Shown: positions 7,709 through 14,055 of the stretch, piece after piece
Numbering within the stretch: the stretch's first letter is position 1
Layout: each line of letters opens with the position of its first letter
IMG/VR virus record: IMGVR_UViG_3300034104_004238
Span: 1-28,081 of that record
Reading direction: 5' to 3' (one strand)
Origin: a virus
Length of the DNA stretch: 28,081 bases
Notes under the pieces: generated by a model
Told to the model about the DNA's origin: nothing
The model's input: only the letters and a program-made list of their open reading frames with translations
Databases searched by the model: none
Translations under genes and position numbers: made by a program

Positions 7709-8452
7709 ATGGCGAACTATGTATCTAATTGGATTGGCGTTAGCGGAACGAAAGAGGACATTGAGGCTTTCGTTGCGAAAGCGAGCAAGCCTTACACCTA
7801 CACCTACGCAGGTGGCGAAACAGAAACCACCGAGGATTTCGATAGCGGACTTGCTTTCTGGAACTTCGTTCGACCACCAGACGAGGATTTGGACTACTAC
7901 TTTGGTCGCAAGAAAGATGAACTGCCAGAGGGCTACGAAACTTGGTCGCAGAGCGAGCAAATGGCACACCGCCTAACTTTCTCTGGCAAGAACTCTCACG
8001 ATTGGAATGTTCGGAATTGGGGCGTGAGCCACGACATTTGGGAACTGACTAACCCAGCCGAGATTGAGGTTTCGGACAACGGAAAGACCGCCAGCATAAA
8101 CTACTCGTTTGAAACCAAGTGGGCTATCCCCGAACACGCTTTTAGGGCTATGGTCGAGCAACACCCAGAACTCTCGTTCGACTTCGAGAGCGAGGAGGAA
8201 CAAGGCTGGGGTGCGGAGTATTCTGGCGTGGAGGGCGAATTCACTATGACCGACGAGTGGGACATACCTGACAGCCACGAAGACCACGCCAAGCGTAATA
8301 GCAGTTGCCGTTGCGAGTGGGATGATGAGCCTCACGATTGGTATGACGATTGCCCGAACCAAACCGAGGCTCTCAAAGAACACCACGCAGACTTCGGTTT
8401 TGACAACTGCGAGTGCGAGGGTATGGTTGAAGAACCAAACCTGATTTACTAA
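7709..8452 (+). CDS. YubB/Api92-like ferredoxin-fold protein (DUF1281-like)
   Basis: 247 residues. The start MANYVSNWIGVSGTKEDIEAF, the central HDWNVRNWGVSHDIW and the FETKWAIPEHAFRAMVEQHPELSF segment fit the Api92/YubB family found on plasmids and phages, whose function is not established. The last 50 residues are extra: a Cys-rich part (CRCEWDDEPHDWYDDC, then CEC) that may bind metal, ending GMVEEPNLIY. That ending is shared with the protein at 10490-10903. Assignment is by pattern and moderately secure. Confidence 0.72.
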   Translation: MANYVSNWIGVSGTKEDIEAFVAKASKPYTYTYAGGETETTEDFDSGLAFWNFVRPPDEDLDYYFGRKKDELPEGYETWSQSEQMAHRLTFSGKNSHDWNVRNWGVSHDIWELTNPAEIEVSDNGKTASINYSFETKWAIPEHAFRAMVEQHPELSFDFESEEEQGWGAEYSGVEGEFTMTDEWDIPDSHEDHAKRNSSCRCEWDDEPHDWYDDCPNQTEALKEHHADFGFDNCECEGMVEEPNLIY

Positions 8453-8474
8453 GTCAGATGAAAGGACAAACAAA

Positions 8475-8792
8475 ATGAGTTACCAAGTCAAAGACCTAAT
8501 CGAACGCCTATCCAAAATGCCACCAGACACCCTGCTCTGGTCGTCTTGGGCGAGCAAAGAGGATGTGAATGATTACTTCGTTGAGGGCTGTGAGATTTCT
8601 GATGATGATTTCACAGCGTTCATTGAGAGTTTCCAAGGCGATTGGGAGTATGCCGCCGAAACCATTTCTGATTGCGTTGATGTAAAGTTCTACTGCTCGG
8701 TGTGTGCCTTATTCGACTACAACGCCAAAGAGATTGCTGACGAAACTATCTGCTCGCAATGTGGCGAGGAAAAAGACCTGCTGACAACTTGA
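8475..8792 (+). CDS. zinc-ribbon small protein, paralogue 1 of 3
   Basis: 105 residues. An N-terminal helical and Trp-rich part (KDLIERLSKMPPDTLLWSSWASKEDV) is followed by a zinc ribbon with C74, C77, C93, C96 and the tail CGEEKDLL. It aligns along its whole length with the products at 9240 and 9575. Function unknown. Ribosome binding site ATGAAAGGACAAAC. Its stop codon overlaps the -35 of the next promoter. Confidence 0.75.
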   Translation: MSYQVKDLIERLSKMPPDTLLWSSWASKEDVNDYFVEGCEISDDDFTAFIESFQGDWEYAAETISDCVDVKFYCSVCALFDYNAKEIADETICSQCGEEKDLLTT

Positions 8793-8823
8793 CACGAACT
8801 TCGTGAAAACTTAGAATTGGGCT
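8789..8823 (+). promoter_or_regulatory. promoter with embedded CACGAA-C-TTCGTG palindrome, leaderless
   Basis: TTGACA (8789-8794), 17-base spacer, TAGAAT (8812-8817), then six bases to the ATG at 8824. The palindrome (8793-8805) covers the end of the -35 and half the spacer, an ideal repressor position. The -35 overlaps the preceding stop codon. Confidence 0.75.
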
Positions 8824-9237
8824 ATGGACAGAAAAACTTTTGAGGAACCAGACTTGGTTACACCTCGCATTACCTACTCGCCTTATCGAACCTATGACAT
8901 AAACATCTGGTCGCAAGACGATAGCGTAGTCAACATCACAGCCTATCGGCTAAGCGTTTATGAGAGCGACCCAGAGGAGGTTTCTGGAACGGACTATGAC
9001 AGCGAATACTTCACTTGGTCGCTCTCTACTGACCACGAACCAGATTGGCCCGCTTTGGATTGGTGGGTATGCGACAAGCTCGGCCTCCCTGATTGGACAA
9101 GCCTAGACGGACTAGACGAGTGGGATACCTACCACTCCGACACCGCTGACTATTTATCTGGCACGACCAAACCAGCACCAAGAGCAGTTGCGGAGTGGCT
9201 TGATAGTCTGACAGAATACGAACCGAGAAAGGTTTAG
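8824..9237 (+). CDS. hypothetical acidic Trp/Asp-rich protein
   Basis: 137 residues, no recognised family. Strongly acidic with aromatic-Asp patches such as DWPALDWWVCDKLGLPDW, and a C-terminal helix AVAEWLDSLTEYEPRKV. No Shine-Dalgarno sequence, but a good promoter places the transcript start on the ATG, so it is likely leaderless. It separates paralogue 1 from paralogues 2 and 3 of the zinc-ribbon set. Confidence 0.65.
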   Translation: MDRKTFEEPDLVTPRITYSPYRTYDINIWSQDDSVVNITAYRLSVYESDPEEVSGTDYDSEYFTWSLSTDHEPDWPALDWWVCDKLGLPDWTSLDGLDEWDTYHSDTADYLSGTTKPAPRAVAEWLDSLTEYEPRKV

Positions 9238-9239
9238 TT

Positions 9240-9575
9240 GTGAAAGTAAAAGACCTACAAAGGTATCTGGAAACCTTAGACCCAGAGGAAAACATCTGGT
9301 ATCTCATCTATGACAAGTCCTCCGTTGCAGACCACTACGCAACCCCCAGAGCAAAGTTCGAGGCTACTCCTGACGAGTGGGAGGACATCTATGCCAACTT
9401 TGAGTTGCGTGATTACACTTGGGAAAGCATTTCCGAGGATTTCGGGGCGACTTGCTCGGAGTTCGTAAAAGAATTTGCTTGTAACGATTGCGGAGAGTTA
9501 GATAGACAGAGTAAGGTTCTAAATACAAAGACACTCTGCTCTGATTGCGGAGAGGCGAAAGAGGTTATCTACTAA
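9240..9575 (+). CDS. zinc-ribbon small protein, paralogue 2 of 3
   Basis: 111 residues from a GTG start, with AGAAAGG about 8 bases upstream. Same layout as the neighbours: KVKDLQRYLETLDPEENIWYL, then a zinc ribbon with C81, C84, C100, C103 and a CGEAKEVIY end. Its stop codon overlaps the start of the next gene (TAATG), implying coupled translation. Function unknown. Confidence 0.75.
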   Translation: MKVKDLQRYLETLDPEENIWYLIYDKSSVADHYATPRAKFEATPDEWEDIYANFELRDYTWESISEDFGATCSEFVKEFACNDCGELDRQSKVLNTKTLCSDCGEAKEVIY

Positions 9576-9901
9576 TGGTCAAGACAGCACAGGAACTAGC
9601 AGAGATGTTTGCCAAAATGCCACCGGGCGAAAAGGTGTGGGCGTATTGGTTTGCCAAAGATGAAGTCGAAATCCACAACAGCCCAGACGGAAAGGGTGTA
9701 TCGGAGGAGGATTGGAATTTCATTGTCGAGGACATTGGTGATGAAACAGAACGCCTCTACGAGTGTTTTTCAGAGGCAGTTAGCAACAGACTTAGCCAAT
9801 TCTCGTGCGAGGGTTGCTACGAATACGACTACACAACCAAAGAAGTAGATAACGAGAGTTTTTGCCAGAACTGCGGTGAGGAAAGCGACCTTTTGGCATA
9901 G
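9575..9901 (+). CDS. zinc-ribbon small protein, paralogue 3 of 3
   Basis: 108 residues. The ATG at 9575, overlapping the previous stop, is preferred over an in-frame upstream start because it matches the length of the other paralogues. TAQELAEMFAKMPPGEKVWAY parallels the N-terminus of paralogue 1; the zinc ribbon uses C78, C81, C97, C100 and ends CGEESDLLA. Unknown function; possibly a nucleic-acid or protein-binding adaptor. Confidence 0.75.
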   Translation: MVKTAQELAEMFAKMPPGEKVWAYWFAKDEVEIHNSPDGKGVSEEDWNFIVEDIGDETERLYECFSEAVSNRLSQFSCEGCYEYDYTTKEVDNESFCQNCGEESDLLA

Positions 9902-9924
9902 TTATCAAATCGTTACCAAAATGG

Positions 9925-9953
9925 TTCGGCAGGTAGCCTCAAACTTGTATAAT
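9925..9953 (+). promoter_or_regulatory. promoter with consensus TATAAT
   Basis: TTCGGC (9925-9930), 17-base spacer, TATAAT (9948-9953). It drives the 9985-11856 gene run; the leader carries AAACGAAAGGACAAC. It lacks the CACGAA element of the other promoters in this region. Confidence 0.75.
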
Positions 9954-9984
9954 TAAATCAGACCCAAACGAAAGGACAACAAAA

Positions 9985-10296
9985 ATGGGCGACAGAGCAA
10001 GTATCTACATCACTTCGGAACAATTCGAAAAACCAATCCGACTTTATGGACACTATTCAGGCGAGGACAACATCAAGGCTGTCGAGTATGTTCTAACTCA
10101 CACAAATCGAGTGGGCGACCCCTCATACCTCGCAGCACAGATTTTTCATCAGTTCGCAATCGAACTCGGAAACTACACAGGCAACCTCGGCTTTGGTATC
10201 AGCGTTGCCAGCGACATTGACCACTATGACGACAACCCACCTGTCATTGTCAATGCGGACACAGGCAAAATCGAGTATGAGCCGAGGGAGGGGTAA
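9985..10296 (+). CDS. conserved phage/plasmid hypothetical protein (MGDRA- type)
   Basis: 103 residues beginning MGDRASIYITSEQFEKPIRLYGHYSGEDN, a pattern I recognise from small actinophage proteins of unknown function. Later motifs are LAAQIFHQFAIELG and GFGISVASDIDHYDDNPPVIVN. It overlaps the next start by one base (TAATG). Confidence 0.7.
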   Translation: MGDRASIYITSEQFEKPIRLYGHYSGEDNIKAVEYVLTHTNRVGDPSYLAAQIFHQFAIELGNYTGNLGFGISVASDIDHYDDNPPVIVNADTGKIEYEPREG

Positions 10297-10493
10297 TGGC
10301 TAACGCAAAAACCTACCGATTTATGGTGTTTGGCTCTTTCGGGCAGACAACCATAAATGTAATCACCACCGACATACCTGACGCTGTTCGGATTGCCGAG
10401 AACTTCGAGATTGACGGAGTGTTGCCACTCAAAGTCGAACTGATTGACGAGCGTAATCTCAATGTCAAGTTGCTAGGAACTTCTGACGAGTGA
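10296..10493 (+). CDS. small hypothetical protein
   Basis: 65 residues, alternating beta and alpha (YRFMVFGSFGQTTINVITTDIPDAVRIAE), like a small alpha/beta domain. Start and stop overlap its neighbours (TAATG and GTGA), so it belongs to one translation-coupled operon. No family recognised. Confidence 0.65.
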   Translation: MANAKTYRFMVFGSFGQTTINVITTDIPDAVRIAENFEIDGVLPLKVELIDERNLNVKLLGTSDE

Positions 10494-10903
10494 TTACTTC
10501 ATACGGAACGGACAGCGAGCGACAGGATAGTTGTTTCTACTCTGACGGCTCTGGCACTATGGTCGCTTGGTCTATGGCAGGGTGCGACTACTATGTGGTG
10601 GCCTCTGGCGTTATGGACATCAGATACACAGAGGTAGACGGAACTGAACACAGGATTTACGACACAGGAACTCTGGACAGCCTCGGCTTTGACACAGACA
10701 GCAAGGTTGCTGAAATGTCTGCCAAAGATGAGGAAATCTGGGCGTGGGTCAATAACAATTGGTTCGAAGTTTATTCAGACACAGACCTCGATTATTGCTC
10801 TGAACCGATTGACACGATTGACAACGCTATCGAATACGCCTTAGAATTAGCAGGTAAGTCAATACCACTCGGTATGGTTGAAGAACCAGATGTGGTCTAT
10901 TAG
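10490..10903 (+). CDS. hypothetical acidic protein with GMVEEP-type tail
   Basis: 137 residues from GTG in a GTGA overlap. The N-terminal half is beta-rich and aromatic (DSCFYSDGSGTMVAW, CDYYVVASGVMDIRY). The C-terminal ten residues GMVEEPDVVY nearly repeat the end of the YubB-like protein (GMVEEPNLIY), also at nucleotide level. No family recognised. Confidence 0.65.
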   Translation: MITSYGTDSERQDSCFYSDGSGTMVAWSMAGCDYYVVASGVMDIRYTEVDGTEHRIYDTGTLDSLGFDTDSKVAEMSAKDEEIWAWVNNNWFEVYSDTDLDYCSEPIDTIDNAIEYALELAGKSIPLGMVEEPDVVY

Positions 10904-10917
10904 AAAATGAGGAACAA

Positions 10918-11199
10918 ATGAAACTTAGATACGCACTAGGCGAAGTCCTAAGAGAAACACGCACCGAAAAGTTTATGACCCTACGCAAGTTGAGCGAGAA
11001 GTCCTCTGTGGCTCTCGGTTACATTTCCGAAGTTGAGCGTGGCTCAAAAGAAGCCTCCTCTGAAATCTTGGAGTGTTTGGCAGAGGGTCTAAATCTAGAA
11101 GTAGCCGACCTAATAATAATGGCTGGCTGGAAAATGAAAGTCGGCAACGAGGCTTTCGACAAGAACTTACGACTTGACTTGGAACTGACAAAGGCTTAG
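10918..11199 (+). CDS. XRE-family transcription regulator, ClgR-like
   Basis: 93 residues with a single HTH (about 21-42, TLRKLSEKSSVALGYISEVERG) and the adjoining KEASSEILECLAEGL. That combination is characteristic of actinobacterial ClgR/PopR regulators, which activate Clp protease genes. Binds DNA as a dimer, by family knowledge. It lies between an operon of unknown genes and ssb. It could regulate the phage promoters with CACGAA palindromes or act on host stress genes; neither is shown. ATGAGGAACAA precedes the ATG. Confidence 0.82.
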   Translation: MKLRYALGEVLRETRTEKFMTLRKLSEKSSVALGYISEVERGSKEASSEILECLAEGLNLEVADLIIMAGWKMKVGNEAFDKNLRLDLELTKA

Positions 11200-11224
11200 A
11201 CTTTATACCAGAGAGGAAATAAAA

Positions 11225-11455
11225 ATGGCAAAAGTTTACGCACTATACGACAGCAACAACAAGTTAGTTGATGTGTTCTCAAACAAACTCACAGCAGTAG
11301 AGAGTATGACAGGTCTGATTTCATCAGAAGTTAGAACCTACGCATACCTAACCGCAACACAAGTCAAGTCCCTATGCTACGCCGAGGCAATCGGTATGGA
11401 ACTGACTTTCCGTAGCAACAACAATGAACCCCTAACAGAAACAACGAGGAAATAA
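11225..11455 (+). CDS. small hypothetical protein upstream of ssb
   Basis: 76 residues (MAKVYALYDSNNKLVDVFSNKLTAVE), compact alpha/beta. GAGAGGAAA lies upstream. It ends two bases before the ssb start, so the genes are co-translated. No family recognised. Confidence 0.65.
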   Translation: MAKVYALYDSNNKLVDVFSNKLTAVESMTGLISSEVRTYAYLTATQVKSLCYAEAIGMELTFRSNNNEPLTETTRK

Positions 11456-11457
11456 AA

Positions 11458-11856
11458 ATGGCAGACATAATCACAGTTTCAGGTCTGGTAGCGACCACAC
11501 CACGACACATAGTAACCACAGAGGGACTACCAATCACTTCGTTCCGCTTGGCTTGCTCACACCGCAGGTTCGACCGAACCACTATGAAGTGGGTAGACGG
11601 AGAAACAAATTGGTATACCGTTACCTCTTTCAAAAGCCTAGCAATCAACACCGCAGGTTCTATCCAGAAAGGCGAACGGATTTTAGTTACAGGCAAACTT
11701 CTTATTCGTGATTGGGACAATGGCGAACGAGCAGGAACTTCTGTTGAGTTAGAGGCAGAGGCTATCGGACACGATTTGAATTGGGGAAACTCAACCTTTA
11801 CACGAACCGTTCTTGTTCGTGATGTCGCTAACGAGCCAGAACCAGAAATCGTCTAA
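11458..11856 (+). CDS. ssb: single-stranded DNA-binding protein
   Basis: 132 residues. OB-fold SSB protecting ssDNA during replication. Motifs include ITVSGLVATTPRHIVT at the N-terminus, FRLACSHRRFD, NWYTVTSFKSLAINTAGSIQKGERILVTGKL and RDWDNGERAGTSVELEAEAIG. It resembles the short actinobacterial SSB paralogues. The usual acidic DDDIPF-like partner-binding tip is absent; it ends ANEPEPEIV. An inverted repeat CACGAAC-N7-GTTCGTG lies inside the gene (11801-11821). GAGGAAATAAAA precedes the ATG. Confidence 0.88.
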   Translation: MADIITVSGLVATTPRHIVTTEGLPITSFRLACSHRRFDRTTMKWVDGETNWYTVTSFKSLAINTAGSIQKGERILVTGKLLIRDWDNGERAGTSVELEAEAIGHDLNWGNSTFTRTVLVRDVANEPEPEIV

Positions 11857-11861
11857 CAGAC

Positions 11862-11966
11862 TTGGTGGGAGGTTTCCCCTCATTTTTCCTCCCACCAACC
11901 AGCCGAGGTTTCGTTCATTTTCCTCGGCTCGAAACCCTCCGAGTATCCCCTTGCTCGGAGGGTTTC
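11862..11966 (+). terminator. three consecutive hairpins after ssb
   Basis: Stem 1 TTGGTGGGAGG/CCTCCCACCAA (11862-11872/11888-11898); stem 2 AGCCGAGG/CCTCGGCT (11901-11908/11922-11929); stem 3 GAAACCCTCCGAG/CTCGGAGGGTTTC (11931-11943/11954-11966). The first two loops are pyrimidine-rich and alike. Stem 3 looks like the terminator proper. Confidence 0.8.
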
Positions 11967-11980
11967 CCCTTTCGCTGGCG

Positions 11981-12097
11981 TAAATTCAAAATAAAATTCA
12001 AAGCTCGGCAAGCCTCGCAAAAAATAAGAAAACCGGCAACAAAAAAAGAAGCCGGTGCCGACCCCCTACTTGACTTGTCAGCCCCACCCGATAGACT
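11981..12097 (+). promoter_or_regulatory. array unit 1: A-rich spacer and promoter
   Basis: A-rich spacer starting AAATTCAAAATAAAATTC, interrupted by GCTCGGCAAGCCTCGC, then TTGACT (12070-12075), 16-base spacer and TAGACT (12092-12097). No clear 5' hairpin; the leader is only about 15 bases. Confidence 0.75.
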
Positions 12098-12118
12098 TGG
12101 GGTATGAGAGGAAATCAA

Positions 12119-12352
12119 ATGAACAAAAAAGTTATGTTTCTAACCACAGACGAATACGATTGGTATGGCGAGGATAAGGGTTGGGATACCGAAGTAATCT
12201 ACAAAGATGAAATGGGTATGCCTTTCGACTACTTCTACTCACCAGACGGAATAGGTCGTATCTGGCACGACACTCTAAAAGAGATGTATGACTATGTTTT
12301 TCTACCGACCACACCTATAATTGTCGTAAGACAGAAAGGCAAGTATGAGTAG
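12119..12352 (+). CDS. hypothetical protein of array unit 1
   Basis: 77 residues (MNKKVMFLTTDEYDWYGEDKGWDTEV). The start at 12119 is chosen over the in-frame ATG at 12104 because GAGAGGAAA lies between them at proper spacing. Aromatic and acidic; no family recognised. Overlaps the next gene by 8 bases. Confidence 0.65.
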   Translation: MNKKVMFLTTDEYDWYGEDKGWDTEVIYKDEMGMPFDYFYSPDGIGRIWHDTLKEMYDYVFLPTTPIIVVRQKGKYE

Positions 12353-12602
12353 CAACTATCCAGAGGGTTCTATGCGTGGTTCTGGCATTTACTCCCAAGA
12401 GGTTTCGTATGACGAGTTCGATTGCGAAAACGAGGAGTGTGGCAAAACCAACGAGGCTGGCGACACCTCAACCGACGATTGGGGCAACTACTCTGTGGAG
12501 TGCGAGTTCTGCGGAGTAACCTACCGAGAGGGTAGCCTTGACCAAGACCGAGAGGACTACGAGGCTGACCGAGCGTATGACGAGTGGCGAGATAACCGCT
12601 AA
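12345..12602 (+). CDS. small protein with zinc-ribbon-like Cys pairs
   Basis: 85 residues with C27/C32 and C53/C56 (CENEEC, CEFC), fitting a zinc ribbon, followed by a charged helix of Asp, Arg and Glu. Preceded by AGAAAGGCAAGT. Eight bases after its stop begins a compact RNA pseudoknot. Function unknown. Confidence 0.7.
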   Translation: MSSNYPEGSMRGSGIYSQEVSYDEFDCENEECGKTNEAGDTSTDDWGNYSVECEFCGVTYREGSLDQDREDYEADRAYDEWRDNR

Positions 12603-12610
12603 CAACCGAC

Positions 12611-12640
12611 TACTTCCTGAGCAAGAAGTAAAACTGCTCA
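12611..12640 (+). ncRNA. H-type pseudoknot, copy 1
   Basis: Stem 1 TACTTC/GAAGTA (12611-12616/12625-12630); stem 2 TGAGCA/TGCTCA (12618-12623/12635-12640). Linkers are 1, 1 and 4 (AAAC) bases. It lies between two co-oriented genes, 22 bases before the next ATG. Confidence 0.75.
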
Positions 12641-12662
12641 CAACTTCTAACGAAAGACAAAA

Positions 12663-12866
12663 ATGAGCGAAATCAAATACCCAGAAATCAAAGTCCAACT
12701 AACAGGTCAAGACGGAAACGCCTTTGCGATTATGGGGGCTGTCCAAAAGGCACTCCGTAAGGCTGGCGTTCCACAGACCGAGTTAGACGAATACTACCGA
12801 GAAAGCACCAGCGGTGATTATGACGGACTACTCCGAACCGCTATGCGTTGGGTTTCAGTTTCCTAA
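12663..12866 (+). CDS. conserved hypothetical protein
   Basis: 67 residues: YPEIKVQLTGQDGNAFAIMGAVQKALRKAG, then SGDYDGLLRTAMRWVSVS. I recognise this as a small conserved family in actinobacteria and their phages with no known function. The leader contains AACTTCTAACGAAAGACAAA, linking the recurring AACTTYTAACGAA motif to a ribosome binding site. Confidence 0.75.
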   Translation: MSEIKYPEIKVQLTGQDGNAFAIMGAVQKALRKAGVPQTELDEYYRESTSGDYDGLLRTAMRWVSVS

Positions 12867-12872
12867 GCGATT

Positions 12873-12898
12873 GCCCAGATAGAGAAATCTGTCTGGGC
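12873..12898 (+). terminator. terminator of array unit 1
   Basis: 10-bp stem GCCCAGATAG/CTGTCTGGGC with one G-U pair, followed by TTTCC. Confidence 0.75.
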
Positions 12899-12910
12899 TT
12901 TCCGCCCGCC

Positions 12911-13037
12911 TAAATTCAAAATAAAAACAAAAATAAGAAGGCAACAAAAAAAGAAAGTCGCCACCCCCACAATACGCTTGACAAAATGTCCTCACCTGTG
13001 GTTAGATTGTCTTGTAGGGCAAATCGACAATCCTACA
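12911..13037 (+). promoter_or_regulatory. array unit 2: A-rich spacer, promoter, 5' hairpin
   Basis: TTGACA (12978-12983), 18-base spacer, TTAGAT (13002-13007). The 5' hairpin pairs TGTAGG (13013-13018) with CCTACA (13032-13037). GACA-AAA-TGTC overlaps the -35. GGAGAAAC follows as ribosome binding site. Confidence 0.78.
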
Positions 13038-13049
13038 TAGGAGAAACAA

Positions 13050-13370
13050 ATGAGCAACAACGAGTTTCAGTTGCCAGAAAACGCAGTAGCAATCACCTCA
13101 AAAAAGGTGAAAGACGCTATCGCTGACTTTGTTCAGGCAAAGGCAGACGAGAAACTAGCAAAAGAACGCAAGGCACAAGCCGAGCAAATTTTGCGAGAGG
13201 CTCTTGCTAAGGCTGGCAAGCAGATTGGTTATGTAGGCAAGACTAAGGCGTTCAGCCTAGTAGCCAGCAAGACCACTTCGTTTGACCGAGAGATGCTGGA
13301 AACTATGTTCCCAGAGGCTTTCCAAGCCACTCTACGGACAACCGAATACGACTACATTAGAACTGCGTAG
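13050..13370 (+). CDS. coiled-coil hypothetical protein
   Basis: 106 residues. A long charged helix (about 18-56, Ala/Lys/Glu rich) is followed by a small domain with FSLVASKTTSFDREMLETMFPEAF and a C-terminal TTEYDYIRTA. It looks like a phage protein of unknown role. Sole gene of its unit; a pseudoknot follows the stop by 12 bases. Confidence 0.72.
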   Translation: MSNNEFQLPENAVAITSKKVKDAIADFVQAKADEKLAKERKAQAEQILREALAKAGKQIGYVGKTKAFSLVASKTTSFDREMLETMFPEAFQATLRTTEYDYIRTA

Positions 13371-13382
13371 TCGCACCAAACC

Positions 13383-13410
13383 CCACCTGAGTAAGTGGTG
13401 AAACTGCTCA
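13383..13410 (+). ncRNA. H-type pseudoknot, copy 2
   Basis: Stem 1 CCAC/GTGG (13383-13386/13395-13398); stem 2 TGAGTA/TGCTCA (13388-13393/13405-13410) with one G-U pair. Linkers C, A and TGAAAC. Confidence 0.72.
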
Positions 13411-13449
13411 CACATCATAGAAATCTCCTTTCTATAAATGGTTGGGCAA

Positions 13450-13492
13450 GGTTGTCTGTCAGGGAGTTATGCTTTCTACCTGACAGGCAACC
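13450..13492 (+). terminator. hairpin terminator of array unit 2
   Basis: 14-bp stem GGTTGTCTGTCAGG (13450-13463) with CCTGACAGGCAACC (13479-13492), one G-U pair; no T run. A smaller hairpin ATAGAAA/TTTCTAT lies just upstream. Confidence 0.65.
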
Positions 13493-13500
13493 GCTACCGC

Positions 13501-13666
13501 TAAATTCAAAATTAAAAGCAAAAAGAATAAGAAAAGCAACCAAAAAAGAAACCGCCGACCCCCAACTCGTTATTGACAAAATGTCGGCACACCGATTAGA
13601 CTTGACTTAGAACCGAGTGAGGTCGAGTAAATACCTCCCCCTCATTTCACTCCCTCACTCGGTTCT
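13501..13666 (+). promoter_or_regulatory. array unit 3: A-rich spacer, promoter, long 5' hairpin
   Basis: TTGACA (13573-13578), 18-base spacer, TAGACT (13597-13602). A perfect 14-bp hairpin AGAACCGAGTGAGG/CCTCACTCGGTTCT (13609-13622/13653-13666) begins at the predicted transcript start. TTGACAAAATGTC as in unit 2. Confidence 0.8.
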
Positions 13667-13688
13667 ACCTAAAATGAGAGGAAAGCAA

Positions 13689-13844
13689 ATGGCAATACAA
13701 TACCGCAAGACATTTCAAGGTGCGTGGGAACTTTACACGAGCGACAAGAACGGCTACCTAGTCTGCCGTCAGTATTTCTTTTACACCAAGCGTGAAGCAA
13801 CGCAGTTGTTTCGTGCGGAAATGAAGAAGATAAACAATGGCTAA
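13689..13844 (+). CDS. small hypothetical basic protein
   Basis: 51 residues (MAIQYRKTFQGAWELYTSDKNGYLV). The start at 13689 lies after the promoter hairpin and ATGAGAGGAAAGC; an upstream in-frame start would sit inside the hairpin. It overlaps the next ATG by 8 bases. Basic and aromatic; unknown family. Confidence 0.65.
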   Translation: MAIQYRKTFQGAWELYTSDKNGYLVCRQYFFYTKREATQLFRAEMKKINNG

Positions 13845-14055
13845 CATTGTGCCTGTAACCGACAAGGTTGGAGATGTAGTTGATTACAACTACTACTGCT
13901 CTAACTTTTGTGCCAAGCAAGACCCGAACTACGCTGGCTGGTTCGGCTGTGTGGAGAACTACTCCACTCCGTTCTGCCAGAACTGCGAAACACCGCTGTT
14001 CTGGATAGATGAAAACACCTACACAACCTATCTAGGGAAAGAGAAAGTAAAATGA
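13837..14055 (+). CDS. small Cys-rich protein
   Basis: 72 residues with C21, C25, C38, C47, C50 (CSNFC ... CQNC), compatible with zinc binding. Translation coupled to both neighbours by overlaps (second overlap ATGA). No family recognised. Confidence 0.68.
   Translation: MANIVPVTDKVGDVVDYNYYCSNFCAKQDPNYAGWFGCVENYSTPFCQNCETPLFWIDENTYTTYLGKEKVK

Noticed and set aside
11862-12107. ORF of 81 codons after ssb
   Set aside because: It covers three hairpins and the unit-1 spacer; composition is non-coding.
12600-12640. Stop-codon readthrough driven by the pseudoknot (8-base spacing)
   Set aside because: Spacing differs between copies (5-12 bases), three stop codons are used, and no useful in-frame extension is evident; left only as an option.
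13006-13037. Second pseudoknot in the unit-2 leader (ATTGTC with GACAAT plus TGTAGG with CCTACA)
   Set aside because: The ATTGTC arm lies in the -10 and would not be transcribed.
13395-13610. ORF of 71 codons downstream of the coiled-coil gene
   Set aside because: It runs through a pseudoknot, hairpins, the A-rich spacer and a promoter; no ribosome binding site.
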